Positions 39,887 to 50,526 are shown, numbered from the stretch's first letter. The stretch is DNA of 64,000 bases from Polynucleobacter sp. SHI8 (GCF_027944005.1 NZ_AP027204.1:1984001-2048000), one strand, 5' to 3'. Translations and numbers: made by a program. The notes: generated by a model not told the origin, from the sequence alone.

Positions 39887-42784
39887 ATGTCTATAAATGA
39901 AAATACAAGTCCTAATAGTTCTCAGCAACCAACCGCTGATTTAGCAAAAGCTTTTGAACCCCATCAGGTTGAAGAAAGCCTTTTAAAAATCTGGGCACAA
40001 AAAAATATCGGTGCAGTTGATATTCAAGCTGACCGAGATAATTTTTGTATCCAACTGCCACCCCCTAATGTTACAGGTACTTTGCATATGGGGCACGCTT
40101 TTAACCAAACCATTATGGATGGCCTTACTAGGCATGCCCGCATGCAGGGGAAAAATACCCTTTGGGTTCCAGGAACGGATCACGCTGGGATTGCGACCCA
40201 AATCGTAGTTGAACGTCAATTAGATGCCCAAAAAATATCTCGCCATGATTTAGGACGTGAAAAGTTCCTTGAGAAAGTTTGGGAGTGGAAAGAGGAGTCA
40301 GGCTCAACCATTACAGGCCAAATTAGGCGCATGGGTGCATCCATCGACTGGAATCATGAATATTTCACCATGAATCCGGCGATGTCTGAAGCTGTCATCG
40401 AGGTTTTTGTCACTCTTCATGAGCAAGGGCTCATTTATCGTGGCAAAAGATTAGTTAATTGGGATCCAGTCTTAGGCACTGCAGTCTCCGACCTTGAAGT
40501 TGAAAGTGTTGAAGAGCAAGGTTTTATGTGGCAAATACAGTACCCGCTAGAAGATGGGTCAGGCAGTCTGACTGTTGCCACAACAAGGCCAGAAACGATG
40601 CTAGGCGATGTGGCTGTTATGGTTCATCCTGATGATGAGAGGTATCAACATTTGATTGGCAAAAAGGTGATGTTGCCCTTATGCAATAGAACTATTCCCA
40701 TCATTGCCGATGATTATGTGGACATGAGTTTTGGTACGGGGGTGGTCAAAGTAACTCCCGCACATGACTTTAATGACTACGCTGTTGGTAATCGCCATCA
40801 ATTACCACTGATCAATATTTTGACCTTAGATGCAAAAATCAATAATGAAGCTCCTCAGGCCTACAGGGGTCTTGATCGTTTTGATGCTCGTAAAAAAATT
40901 GTCTCTGACTTAGAGGATGCAGGACTTTTAAAGGCTGTAGTACCCCATACTTTAATGGTGCCTCGTGGTGATCGTACACAAAGTGTCATTGAACCAATGT
41001 TAACTGACCAATGGTTTGTAGCGATGTCAAAACCATCCCCTGATAATCAATATATGCCGGGTGAATCCATTGCAAGTGCTGCTCTTGCAGCTGTGAAGAA
41101 TGGTGACATTGCTTTAGTTCCTGAAAACTGGAATAGTACCTATAGTGGTTGGTTGGAAAATATTCAAGATTGGTGTATTTCAAGGCAATTATGGTGGGGC
41201 CATCAAATACCAGCATGGTACAAAGAGGATGGCTCTTTTATTGTGGCTAGATCTTTAGAAGAGGCTCAAGAAAAAGCGAAGCTAGAATCATACACGGGCA
41301 AATTAGTAAGAGACCCGGACGTTCTTGACACTTGGTTTAGCTCTGCACTGGTTCCTTTTTCTTCATTAGGGTGGCCTAAAAAAACTGAATTATTGGATCA
41401 TTTTTTACCTTCCACAGTATTAGTGACTGGTTTTGACATCATCTTCTTTTGGGTAGCCCGAATGGTGATGATGACTTGCCACTTTACGGGCAAGGTGCCC
41501 TTCAAGAAAGTCTATGTTCATGGCTTAGTCCGTGACTCAGAGGGTCAAAAAATGAGTAAGTCTAAGGGCAATACCTTGGACCCATTAGATCTCATTGATG
41601 GTATTACCCTTGAGGAGTTATTGAAAAAACGGACTCAAGGGCTCATGAACCCCAAGCAAGCTGAATCCATTACAAAAAAAACAAAAAAAGAATTTCCGGA
41701 AGGGATTCCTCCATTTGGTACAGATGCTTTGCGATTTACCTTTGCCTCCATGGCGACCTTAGGCAGAAACATCAATTTTGATCAAAAGCGCTGTGAGGGT
41801 TATCGGAATTTCTGTAACAAATTATGGAATGCTACCCGCTTTGTTCTGATGAATTGCCCTGATGGTCTAGAAGAAAATGGTTTCGCCCCATGCATCGGTG
41901 ATTGTGGTCCTGATGGATATCTTCACTTCTCTCCTGCGGATCGTTGGATTGTGTCTGAGTTGCAAAGAGTTGAAGCAGATATCCAGCGCGGCTTTGAAGA
42001 GTATCGTTTTGATTTAATAGCCGCCTCTCTCTATCAATTTGTTTGGGACGAATATTGCGATTGGTACTTAGAACTAGCAAAAGTACAACTCCAACATGGC
42101 TCTGCAGCGAATCAACGTGGCACTCGTAGAACATTACTGCGTGTTTTAGAGACAATTTTGCGCCTAGCTCATCCATTGATTCCATTTATTACTGAAGAAC
42201 TTTGGCAAACCGTAGCGCCAAAATCGGGTAAAGATTTAGCCCTTTGTCCACAACAATCGATTGCACTGCAACCATACCCCAAGGCTCAGTTGGAGAAAAT
42301 TGACGAGACCAGTGAACAGTGGGTGAAAGAACTAAAACAGCTCGTCGACGCTTGCAGAAACCTGCGGGGTGAAATGCAAATCTCACCAGCCACCAAAGTA
42401 CCCTTGATTGTTCAAGGCAATGAAGAGCAGCTGAAGGCCTACACTCCATATCTTTTAAGTTTGGCAAAACTCTCCAATGTCGTATTCGACTCAACGGGAG
42501 CTTTGATTGATGAAAAAGCTTCACATGCTCCAGTAGTCATCATCAACAACCACCGTTTGTTACTAGAGGTTGAAGTTGATATTGCGGCAGAAAAAATTAG
42601 GCTTGGAAAAGAAATTTCTCGTTTAGAATCAGAAATAGGAAAAGCCAACGCCAAGCTAAGTAATCAGAGCTTTGTGGATCGGGCCCCTCCAGAAGTTGTC
42701 GCACAAGAACAGCAACGCTTACATGATTTTAATATCCTTATAGAAAAGCTACGCCTTCAATTAGAACGTCTTCAATCCTCCTAA
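39887..42784 (+). CDS. valS: Valyl-tRNA synthetase
   Basis: 965 aa class I synthetase. The HIGH motif is in PPPNVTGTLHMGHAF, the editing domain has ATTRPETMLGD, KMSKS appears as QKMSKSKGN, and the C-terminal coiled coil (EKIRLGKEISRLESEIGKA) is the tRNA-binding arm. The ATG at 39887 is preferred to an in-frame TTG 9 bases earlier. Followed after 12 bp by galU. Confidence 0.97.
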   Translation: MSINENTSPNSSQQPTADLAKAFEPHQVEESLLKIWAQKNIGAVDIQADRDNFCIQLPPPNVTGTLHMGHAFNQTIMDGLTRHARMQGKNTLWVPGTDHAGIATQIVVERQLDAQKISRHDLGREKFLEKVWEWKEESGSTITGQIRRMGASIDWNHEYFTMNPAMSEAVIEVFVTLHEQGLIYRGKRLVNWDPVLGTAVSDLEVESVEEQGFMWQIQYPLEDGSGSLTVATTRPETMLGDVAVMVHPDDERYQHLIGKKVMLPLCNRTIPIIADDYVDMSFGTGVVKVTPAHDFNDYAVGNRHQLPLINILTLDAKINNEAPQAYRGLDRFDARKKIVSDLEDAGLLKAVVPHTLMVPRGDRTQSVIEPMLTDQWFVAMSKPSPDNQYMPGESIASAALAAVKNGDIALVPENWNSTYSGWLENIQDWCISRQLWWGHQIPAWYKEDGSFIVARSLEEAQEKAKLESYTGKLVRDPDVLDTWFSSALVPFSSLGWPKKTELLDHFLPSTVLVTGFDIIFFWVARMVMMTCHFTGKVPFKKVYVHGLVRDSEGQKMSKSKGNTLDPLDLIDGITLEELLKKRTQGLMNPKQAESITKKTKKEFPEGIPPFGTDALRFTFASMATLGRNINFDQKRCEGYRNFCNKLWNATRFVLMNCPDGLEENGFAPCIGDCGPDGYLHFSPADRWIVSELQRVEADIQRGFEEYRFDLIAASLYQFVWDEYCDWYLELAKVQLQHGSAANQRGTRRTLLRVLETILRLAHPLIPFITEELWQTVAPKSGKDLALCPQQSIALQPYPKAQLEKIDETSEQWVKELKQLVDACRNLRGEMQISPATKVPLIVQGNEEQLKAYTPYLLSLAKLSNVVFDSTGALIDEKASHAPVVIINNHRLLLEVEVDIAAEKIRLGKEISRLESEIGKANAKLSNQSFVDRAPPEVVAQEQQRLHDFNILIEKLRLQLERLQSS

Positions 42785-42796
42785 AATCAAAATAAT

Positions 42797-43663
42797 ATGA
42801 AAACTAATGTCTTTAAAGCAGTCTTTCCTGTCGCCGGTTTAGGTACCCGTTTTTTACCAGCTACTAAGGCGATGCCGAAAGAAATGTTAACGGTTGTTGA
42901 TAAACCGTTGATTCAATATGCGGTTGAAGAAGCAATCGCAGCTGGCATTACTGAACTTATTTTCGTCACTGGACGATCCAAAAGAGCGATTGAAGACCAT
43001 TTCGATAAAGCTTATGAGTTAGAAAACGAACTCGAGCAAAAAAATAAAAAAGATTTACTAGAGATTGTGCAAAACATCAAACCAAGTCATGTTGATTGTG
43101 TTTATGTCAGACAAGCAGAAGCCCTTGGTTTAGGTCATGCAATTTTATGTGCTGAAAAGTTAGTTGGTGATGATCCTTTTGCCGTCATTTTGGCAGATGA
43201 TTTATTAACGGGTAAACAACCGGTCATGGATCAAATGATCCAATTATTTAATCACTATCGTTGCTCGATTATTGGCGTCGAAGAAATTGCTAAAGAACAA
43301 AGTCGATCTTATGGGGTGATTGAAGGTAAAAAATGGGATGAAAATATCTATAAACTCAGTAGCATCGTAGAAAAACCTGCCCCAGAAAATGCTCCTTCAA
43401 ACATGGGTGTCGTTGGAAGGTATGTCTTGACCGCAAATATTTTTAGTCATATTAGAAATTTATCTCCAGGCGCTGGTGGTGAATATCAGTTAACGGATGC
43501 GATACAGTCTTTAATCCAAAAAGAACAAGTATTAGCTTATGAATATGAAGGTATTCGCTATGACTGCGGTAGTAAGTTAGGTTACTTAAAGGCAACCGTT
43601 GAGTTTGCTTTAAATCATCCTGAAGTTGGCGCTGATTTTGCCTACTTTTTAAAAAATCGTTAA
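42797..43663 (+). CDS. galU: UTP-glucose-1-phosphate uridylyltransferase
   Basis: 288 aa. The N-terminal AVFPVAGLGTRFLPATKAMPKEML is the nucleotide-binding signature, with VDKPLIQYAVEEA, VILADDLL and SIVEKPAPENAPSNMGVVGRY downstream. Makes UDP-glucose for surface polysaccharides. Convergent with the TusA-like gene, 4 bp apart. Confidence 0.96.
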   Translation: MKTNVFKAVFPVAGLGTRFLPATKAMPKEMLTVVDKPLIQYAVEEAIAAGITELIFVTGRSKRAIEDHFDKAYELENELEQKNKKDLLEIVQNIKPSHVDCVYVRQAEALGLGHAILCAEKLVGDDPFAVILADDLLTGKQPVMDQMIQLFNHYRCSIIGVEEIAKEQSRSYGVIEGKKWDENIYKLSSIVEKPAPENAPSNMGVVGRYVLTANIFSHIRNLSPGAGGEYQLTDAIQSLIQKEQVLAYEYEGIRYDCGSKLGYLKATVEFALNHPEVGADFAYFLKNR

Positions 43664-43667
43664 CACT

Positions 43668-43904
43668 TTAGCGACGCTTTAAATAAAAAGTAAAGATTTC
43701 TTCCTGCTTTTCTGAAGCAAGCAACTCATTACCTGTTTGTTTTGCAAACATCGGAATATCCTGTTCTGCGCCACGATCATTCGCGACTACTTTTAATACT
43801 TGACCCGTTTGCATATCGGCTAATGCCTTCTTAGTACGAAGTACAGGCAAAGGGCAAATCATGCCCATGCAGTCTAACTCTTTATCGATTTGTCCAGGGA
43901 TCAT
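43668..43904 (-). CDS. TusA-like sulfur carrier protein
   Basis: 78 aa from the ATG at 43904, which has AAAGGAG 6 bases upstream and overlaps the alaS stop (ATGA). The DCMGMICPLPVLRTKKAL segment with the Cys-Pro-x-Pro motif is the SirA/TusA sulfur-carrier signature. Likely donates persulfide sulfur for tRNA thiolation or cofactors. Coupling to alaS is typical of Burkholderiales gene order. Confidence 0.92.
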   Translation of the reverse strand: MIPGQIDKELDCMGMICPLPVLRTKKALADMQTGQVLKVVANDRGAEQDIPMFAKQTGNELLASEKQEEIFTFYLKRR

Positions 43905-46543
43905 AAGCGCTCCTTTAACCATTCCTCAACACTTGCTAATGCTTTTGGTAATTGCTGGGGCTGATTACCGCCTGCCATTGCCATATCCGGCTTACCACCG
44001 CCCTTACCGCCAACTTGCGTAGCAACATGATTCACTAAATCGCCAGCTTTTACTTTATGAATTAAGTCTTGAGTTACACCAGCAACAATTTGTACCTTGT
44101 CATCCTGAACCGTTGCTAGCACTACAACTCCTGAATGAATCTTATTTTTAATTTGATCTAGAGTTTCACGCAACGCCTTAACATCTAAGCCGTCTAGTTT
44201 TGCGACCAAGGTACTCACCTTGTTGATGGAAACTACTTGTGAAAGTAGTTCTTCACCCTGACTCGCAGCCATCTTCGATTTAAAGCGCTCAAGATCTTTT
44301 TCTAACAGCTTGACGTGCTCTTGCAACTGTTCAATACGATGTTGCACTTCTTCAGGGTGGGTTTTTAAAGACCCGGCAATTTGAAGAATTTGTTGATCTA
44401 TTTTTTGCATTCTGTTGAGTGCGTTTTCACCAGTAATAGCTTCAATCCGCCTGATGCCTGCTGCCACACCACTCTCAGAAACAATCTTAAATAAACCAAT
44501 ATCCCCTGTACGATCGACGTGCGTACCACCACATAATTCTTTTGAGCTACCAATCTGTAGAACGCGGACCACATCGCCATACTTTTCCCCGAACAACATC
44601 ATGGCACCTGTTTTTTGCGCATCATCAATGCTCATTGATTTGGCAGAGCTAGCAGCATTTAACAAAATCTCTGCATTGACGATTTGCTCAATTCTGACTA
44701 TTTCATCACGAGTAACGGGCACATTATGAGTAAAGTCAAAACGTGTTTTTTCAGTATCGACCAAAGAACCTTTTTGCTGAACATGCGCTCCTAAAACTTC
44801 CCGTAATGCTTTATGCATGAGATGCGTAGCACTATGATTGCGCGTGGTTGCAACACGCGCTGTTTGATCTACTTTGGGATGAAGTGCATCGCCAAGCTTG
44901 AGTGTGCCCTCCAGTAATCGGCCTTGATGACCAAATACATCCGCCTGAATTTTCATCGTATCGTCAACCTGGAACAGTGCTGAAGGATTTCTTAACTCCC
45001 CTTGATCACCAATTTGTCCACCAGACTCCGCGTAAAATGGCGTTTGATCGAGAACAATGACAGCGTCTTCTCCACTCTTTAATTCAGTTACTTGTGAGCC
45101 GTCAATATAGATGGCTTGAACGGTTGCCTTTTCGATGGACAATTGGTCATAACCCAAAAACTCGGTAGGGATGCCCTTATATTCCAATCCCTGTGCCATT
45201 TTAAATTTTCCAGCGGCTCTAGCTAGGCTTCGTTGTTGATTCATTGCCACATCAAAGCCAGCTTCATCTACTTGAAGATTTCTTTCTCTACACACATCCG
45301 CTGTTAAATCGAGAGGGAATCCAAAGGTATCATGCAGTTTGAAGGCAATCGCGCCGTCTAATGAGTTACTCAAAGAGTTTGTGCCTAACTCTGATAAAGC
45401 TTGTTCCAAAATTTCCATACCATTGGCAATGGTTTGGAAAAAACGCTCTTCTTCTTGTTTGATGATTTCTGTAATTTTGTCTTGCTGAGCTAACAAATCA
45501 GGATATGCCTGCCCCATCTCTTTTGCTAATGCAGACACAAGACGATAGAAGAATGGAGTTCGTGCGCCAAGCTTATAGCCATGACGTATAGCACGACGCG
45601 TGATTCTTCTAAGAACATATCCCCTGCCAGCGTTTCCAGGAATGACTCCGTCAAGTACGGTAAAACTACATGCACGAATATGATCTGCAATGACCCTTAA
45701 TGAAGGACTCGCTATATCAACATCTTGACCACCAGATGATTCAACATTCAACTTAGCTGCAGCAATCAAGTTAACAAATAAATCAATTTCATAATTGGAG
45801 TGCACGTGCTGCAAAACGGCAGAGATTCTCTCCAAGCCCATACCTGTATCAACGCTTTTCTTCGGCAATGGGTGCATCACGCCATGTTCATCGCGATTAA
45901 ATTGCATGAATACATTGTTCCAAATCTCGATAAAGCGATCACCATCTTCATCAGGACTACCTGGAGGCCCGCCAGGAATATTTTCGCCATGATCGTAAAA
46001 AATCTCAGTACACGGCCCACACGGTCCCGTATCACCCATCATCCAAAAATTATCTGATGCGTATCGAGATCCTTTGTTATCGCCGATTCGAACTACACGC
46101 TCTGGTGGCACACCCATTTTTTTTGTCCAGATATCGTATGCTTCGTCATCATCTTGATAAACGGTAACTAATAACTTATCTTTCGGGAGTTTGAAAACTT
46201 CGGTTAGCAATTCCCAAGCAAACTGAATAGCATCTTCTTTGAAATAGTCACCAAAAGAAAAGTTGCCCAACATTTCAAAAAAAGTATGGTGTCTAGCTGT
46301 GTAGCCAACATTATCCAAATCATTGTGTTTGCCACCTGCACGAATACATTTTTGAGCGGTGGTGGCCCTTGTATAAGGCCTTTTATCAAACCCTAAGAAG
46401 ACGTCCTTGAATTGATTCATTCCGGCATTGGTAAACAACAATGTCGGATCATCTCCAGGAACAACTGGACTTGAGGTAACGATTTGATGACCCTTGGATT
46501 CAAAGAAATCCAAAAAGCTTTGTCTAATTTCATTTACTTTCAT
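43901..46543 (-). CDS. alaS: Alanyl-tRNA synthetase
   Basis: 880 aa with all parts: aminoacylation domain (SFLDFFESKGH, LLFTNAGMNQFKDVFLG), editing domain with HSATHLMHKAL and LCGGTHVDRTG (zinc ligands), and the C-Ala domain with GGKGGGKPDMAMAGG. Start overlaps nothing; the TusA-like gene is coupled behind it. Confidence 0.98.
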   Translation of the reverse strand: MKVNEIRQSFLDFFESKGHQIVTSSPVVPGDDPTLLFTNAGMNQFKDVFLGFDKRPYTRATTAQKCIRAGGKHNDLDNVGYTARHHTFFEMLGNFSFGDYFKEDAIQFAWELLTEVFKLPKDKLLVTVYQDDDEAYDIWTKKMGVPPERVVRIGDNKGSRYASDNFWMMGDTGPCGPCTEIFYDHGENIPGGPPGSPDEDGDRFIEIWNNVFMQFNRDEHGVMHPLPKKSVDTGMGLERISAVLQHVHSNYEIDLFVNLIAAAKLNVESSGGQDVDIASPSLRVIADHIRACSFTVLDGVIPGNAGRGYVLRRITRRAIRHGYKLGARTPFFYRLVSALAKEMGQAYPDLLAQQDKITEIIKQEEERFFQTIANGMEILEQALSELGTNSLSNSLDGAIAFKLHDTFGFPLDLTADVCRERNLQVDEAGFDVAMNQQRSLARAAGKFKMAQGLEYKGIPTEFLGYDQLSIEKATVQAIYIDGSQVTELKSGEDAVIVLDQTPFYAESGGQIGDQGELRNPSALFQVDDTMKIQADVFGHQGRLLEGTLKLGDALHPKVDQTARVATTRNHSATHLMHKALREVLGAHVQQKGSLVDTEKTRFDFTHNVPVTRDEIVRIEQIVNAEILLNAASSAKSMSIDDAQKTGAMMLFGEKYGDVVRVLQIGSSKELCGGTHVDRTGDIGLFKIVSESGVAAGIRRIEAITGENALNRMQKIDQQILQIAGSLKTHPEEVQHRIEQLQEHVKLLEKDLERFKSKMAASQGEELLSQVVSINKVSTLVAKLDGLDVKALRETLDQIKNKIHSGVVVLATVQDDKVQIVAGVTQDLIHKVKAGDLVNHVATQVGGKGGGKPDMAMAGGNQPQQLPKALASVEEWLKERL

Positions 46544-46612
46544 AAAGTGTATTATCTCATTTTGGTGCGAATTGCCAAAAACTCATACTATATATGTGGT
46601 TTAATCTGGGTA

Positions 46613-46630
46613 CTAAGGGGAAACCCTTAG
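46613..46630. promoter_or_regulatory. Palindrome in the alaS-tctB intergenic region
   Basis: CTAAGGG-GAAA-CCCTTAG, 7-bp stem with a GAAA centre, about 67 bp before tctB. There is no T-run, so an operator or leader hairpin is more likely than a terminator. Confidence 0.45.
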
Positions 46631-46696
46631 GGTGTATCTGCGAGATTAAACTTACAATCACACATCATTATTAAAACTATTATTTAGGAGTTGGAA

Positions 46697-47158
46697 TTGA
46701 GAATAAAAGATAAAAAAGATTTTGCCTCAGGCTTAATGTTTATCGCATTTGGAGCATTTTTCGCAATACTTGCTCGTGGCTACCAAATGGGAACGGCGGC
46801 AAAAATGGGATCAGGCTACTTTCCATTTTGGTTGGGCGTACTTCTTGGTTTGCTTGGTTTAGTTATTTTAGCGAAGTCTTTAGCTACTAACAGTGAAGAA
46901 CATGCACTTGAAAAGTGGGATTGGAAAACCCTACTTTGGATAACTGGTGCTGTTGTTTTATTCGCTGTAATTCTTCAATACCTCGGATTAATTTTGTCCA
47001 TCATCATCTTAGTATTTTTCTCTGCTTTAGCTAGTCATGAATTTAATTGGAAGCAAACTTTACTGAGTTCACTGATTTTGATTGCAATTTGCTACGGAGC
47101 TTTTGTTTGGGGTCTCAAACTTCAATTCCCTGTATGGCCTCCATTCTTAGTCGGCTAA
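46697..47158 (+). CDS. Tripartite tricarboxylate transporter TctB-family small membrane subunit
   Basis: 153 aa. Two TTG codons (46691, 46697) are in frame; the AGGAG ending at 46690 is properly spaced only for 46697, so that one is chosen. Four helices, the first after FASGLMFIAFGAFFAILARGY, with the KMGSGYFPFWLGVLLGLLG segment of TctB/DUF1468. Pairs with TctA at 47206. The needed periplasmic TctC receptor is not in the window; such receptors are often encoded elsewhere in Burkholderiales. Confidence 0.9.
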   Translation: MRIKDKKDFASGLMFIAFGAFFAILARGYQMGTAAKMGSGYFPFWLGVLLGLLGLVILAKSLATNSEEHALEKWDWKTLLWITGAVVLFAVILQYLGLILSIIILVFFSALASHEFNWKQTLLSSLILIAICYGAFVWGLKLQFPVWPPFLVG

Positions 47159-47205
47159 TTTCTCTATCCATTCAAACATATACCTATTAAAGAAAGAACT
47201 CTCAA

Positions 47206-48708
47206 ATGGATCTGTTAAGTAATCTCTCCCTAGGCTTTGCTACAGCCTTTACTCTGCAAAATTTAGCCTATTGCTTTATTGGTTGCGTTCTTGGAACTCT
47301 TATTGGAGTTTTACCTGGACTTGGGCCAATTGCTACCATTGCGATGTTGCTTCCAGCAACTTACGCCCTCCCCCCAATTGCCGCATTAATTATGCTTGCC
47401 GGTATTTACTACGGCGCACAATATGGTGGTTCAACAACGGCTATTTTGATTAATATCCCGGGCGAGTCTTCTTCGGTCGTTACAGCGATTGACGGCTATA
47501 AGATGGCTAGAAACGGTCGAGCAGGTGTAGCTTTATTTACTGCTGGTATGGGATCATTCTTTGCAGGCTGTGTAGCCACTTTAGTTTTAGCCGCTTTTGC
47601 TGCACCATTATCAGAGTTAGCTTTCAAATTCGGTCCTGCTGAATATTTCTCATTAATGGTATTGGGCTTAATTGGTGCTGTAGTTTTAGCTTCTGGATCT
47701 TTGATCAAGGCAATTGCCATGATCATTCTTGGTCTTTTATTAGGTCTCGTTGGAACTGACGTTAACTCTGGTACGTCACGTTATGCTTTTGATGTTCCTC
47801 AATTGACCGACGGTTTAGGCTTCGTTGCTGTGGCGATGGGTGTGTTTGGATTTGCTGAGATTATGGCAAACCTTGAGCAAAAAGAAAACCGTGAAACGTT
47901 CTTGGATAAAGTTACTAATTTATGGCCTACCAAAGCAGACTTTAAGCGGATGGTCATGCCAATCTTACGTGGAACAGCATTGGGTTCTGTTTTAGGTATT
48001 CTGCCAGGTGGTGGTGCCGCTCTTGCTGCTTTCGGAGCTTACTCTTTAGAGAAAAAAGTATCCAAGTATGGTCATGAGTTTGGTAAAGGTGCTATTGAGG
48101 GCGTTGCTGCTCCTGAAAGTGCAAATAATGCTGCTGCTCAAACATCCTTTATCCCACTATTAACTTTAGGTATTCCGCCAAACGCTGTGATGGCGTTGAT
48201 GGTTGGTGCAATGACGATTCATAATATTCAACCTGGTCCACAGGTGATGACAAGCAATCCAGCTCTCTTCTGGGGACTGATCGCCTCAATGTGGATTGGT
48301 AACTTAATGTTGATTATTTTGAACTTGCCAATGATTGGTGTTTGGGTTAAGTTGTTAACAATCCCATACAGACACCTCTATCCAGCGATCTTAGTATTCT
48401 GCTGTATTGGTGTTTACTCTGTGAACAACACAGTATTCGATATCTACTTGACTGCTGGTTTCGGTATTCTTGGATATATTTTCATGAAGTTTAAGTGTGA
48501 AGCCCCTCCATTATTGTTAGGTTTCGTTTTAGGACCTATGATGGAAGAAAACTTCCGCCGTGCTCTCTTATTGTCACGTGGAGATTACTCTGTATTCGTT
48601 ACACGCCCACTTTCAGCATCGCTCTTAGCTGCTGCTGCTTTCTTAGTGGTAATCGTGTTACTCCCTGCATTTAAGAAGACGCGTGAAGAAGCTTTCGTAG
48701 AAGAATGA
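47206..48708 (+). CDS. Tripartite tricarboxylate transporter TctA-family large permease
   Basis: 500 aa with about 12 helices. TctA signatures GVLPGLGPIATIAMLLPATY, YYGAQYGGSTTAILINIPGESSS (in part), GILPGGGAALAAFGAY and APESANNAAAQTSFIPLLTLGIPPNA (in part) are all present. Works with TctB and a soluble receptor to take up carboxylates with a sodium or proton gradient. The substrate cannot be told. Confidence 0.95.
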   Translation: MDLLSNLSLGFATAFTLQNLAYCFIGCVLGTLIGVLPGLGPIATIAMLLPATYALPPIAALIMLAGIYYGAQYGGSTTAILINIPGESSSVVTAIDGYKMARNGRAGVALFTAGMGSFFAGCVATLVLAAFAAPLSELAFKFGPAEYFSLMVLGLIGAVVLASGSLIKAIAMIILGLLLGLVGTDVNSGTSRYAFDVPQLTDGLGFVAVAMGVFGFAEIMANLEQKENRETFLDKVTNLWPTKADFKRMVMPILRGTALGSVLGILPGGGAALAAFGAYSLEKKVSKYGHEFGKGAIEGVAAPESANNAAAQTSFIPLLTLGIPPNAVMALMVGAMTIHNIQPGPQVMTSNPALFWGLIASMWIGNLMLIILNLPMIGVWVKLLTIPYRHLYPAILVFCCIGVYSVNNTVFDIYLTAGFGILGYIFMKFKCEAPPLLLGFVLGPMMEENFRRALLLSRGDYSVFVTRPLSASLLAAAAFLVVIVLLPAFKKTREEAFVEE

Positions 48709-48743
48709 TGTAAGTTCCTCAAGGCACATTACAATATGTGTCT

Positions 48744-50525
48744 ATGTCTAAAGAAATAAAACACTCCCCAGAAACCTCGGCAAATACCGAGGTTTCTAAC
48801 TTTTTACGGCAGATTATTGATCACGACTGTGCCAATGGCACTTATGCTCATCGTCTAGATAGCAGTGGCAATAGCCTACCTTCTGTCATTACTAGGTTTC
48901 CACCTGAGCCAAATGGCTATTTGCACATTGGTCACGCAAAAAGCATCTGCCTGAACTTCGGTCTCGCTAAGGATTACTCCCATTTAGCAAATGGTGCGAG
49001 ATGTCACATGCGGTTTGATGACACAAATCCTGCAAAAGAAGAAACCGAATACGTCGATAGTATTCTGGACGCAGTGCAGTGGCTTGGATTTGATTGGCAT
49101 CACTCGGGTAAATCCTACCAGTTTTATGCTAGTGATTACTTTGAAACCCTGTATTCATTCGCAGAAACATTAATTTCTGCTGGAAAAGCGTATGTGGATA
49201 GTCAAAGTGCGGAAGATATCCAAATCAATCGAGGTAACTTTCAGCAAGCCGGTAAAGATAGCCCCTTTAGAAATCGAAGTATTGCGGAAAACTTAACCCT
49301 CTTTAGGGATATGCGCGCTGATAAATTTGCTGATGGTGAACACGTTCTGCGCTTAAAGATTGATATGACTCACCCAAACCTGGTGATGCGTGATCCCGTT
49401 ATTTATCGTATTCGACACGCACACCACCATCGCACGGGCAATACCTGGTGCATCTATCCGCTATATGACTTTACGCACTGTATTTCTGATGCGCTGGAAA
49501 ATATTACTCATTCTATTTGTACCTTGGAGTTTGAGAATAATCGTCCTTTATATGAGTGGATCCTTCATGAACTTGAATCTACTGGGGCTCTCAAGTCACC
49601 TCTGCCACATCAATATGAATTCGCTAGGTTAAATTTAACCTATACGTTAACGAGTAAGCGTAAATTACTGCAACTTGTTCAAGAAAATTATGTTGATGGC
49701 TGGGATGACCCTCGTATGCCGACGATTGTTGGGCTTCGAAGAAGAGGCTATACCCCTGAATCTTTACAGCTGTTTTGTGAACGAATTGGTGTCTCCAAGG
49801 CAGATAGTTGGATCGATATGAGTGTTTTAGAACAATCCCTCAGAGATGATTTAGATCCTAAAGTTGAAAGAGGTACTGCTGTTTTATCTCCCCTTAAACT
49901 GATTATTGAAAACTTTGAGGGTGATTTGGAATGGTGCTCTGCGCCCAAGCACCCTCATCATGAGGATTGGGGACGTCGTGAATTCGCGCTCACGAAAGAA
50001 CTTTGGATTGAATCAGATGACTTCATGATGGAGCCCGTGAAAGGTTTCTTCAGGTTGTATCCCCCTAAAGATGGACAACCGGGTAATCGAGTCAGATTAC
50101 GTTACGGTTTTGTGGTTGAATGTACGGGCTTTGATACTGATGAGCAAGGCAATCCAATCGCCGTTCGCGTTAAATATTTTCCCGATAGCAAAAGCGGCAC
50201 ACCAGGCTCAGCGGACTATAAAGTCAAAGGAAATATTCATTGGGTTAGTGTGAGTCATGCGATTCAAGCGGAAATCCGTATGTATGACCGACTCTTTACA
50301 GATCCAAACCCAGCAAGTGGCGATAAAGATTTTTTAACCCTACTTAACCAAGACTCAAAAAAAATCTTAAAGGCTTTTGTTGAGCCTAGTCTCGCTCTTG
50401 CTAATGCAGAACAGCGCTTTCAATTTGAAAGACATGGCTATTTTGTCGCTGATCGCGTTGATTACACGTCGAACCAACCTGTATTTAACTTTGCAGTTGG
50501 ATTAAAAGACCAATGGAAAAAATAA
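48744..50525 (+). CDS. glnS: Glutaminyl-tRNA synthetase
   Basis: 593 aa from the ATG; a GTG at 48738 is in frame and may be used instead. HIGH motif PPEPNGYLHIGHAKS, KMSKS-like LTSKRKLLQL, and the C-terminal beta-barrel anticodon domain (GNIHWVSVSHAIQAEIRMYDRLF in part). Having GlnRS means no need for the transamidation route for Gln-tRNA. Confidence 0.97.
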   Translation: MSKEIKHSPETSANTEVSNFLRQIIDHDCANGTYAHRLDSSGNSLPSVITRFPPEPNGYLHIGHAKSICLNFGLAKDYSHLANGARCHMRFDDTNPAKEETEYVDSILDAVQWLGFDWHHSGKSYQFYASDYFETLYSFAETLISAGKAYVDSQSAEDIQINRGNFQQAGKDSPFRNRSIAENLTLFRDMRADKFADGEHVLRLKIDMTHPNLVMRDPVIYRIRHAHHHRTGNTWCIYPLYDFTHCISDALENITHSICTLEFENNRPLYEWILHELESTGALKSPLPHQYEFARLNLTYTLTSKRKLLQLVQENYVDGWDDPRMPTIVGLRRRGYTPESLQLFCERIGVSKADSWIDMSVLEQSLRDDLDPKVERGTAVLSPLKLIIENFEGDLEWCSAPKHPHHEDWGRREFALTKELWIESDDFMMEPVKGFFRLYPPKDGQPGNRVRLRYGFVVECTGFDTDEQGNPIAVRVKYFPDSKSGTPGSADYKVKGNIHWVSVSHAIQAEIRMYDRLFTDPNPASGDKDFLTLLNQDSKKILKAFVEPSLALANAEQRFQFERHGYFVADRVDYTSNQPVFNFAVGLKDQWKK

Positions 50526-50526
50526 T

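Noticed and set aside
41832..42185. 117-codon minus-strand frame within valS, and others like it in valS and alaS
   Set aside because: Fully inside strongly supported synthetase genes on the other strand, with no motif or ribosome-binding site.
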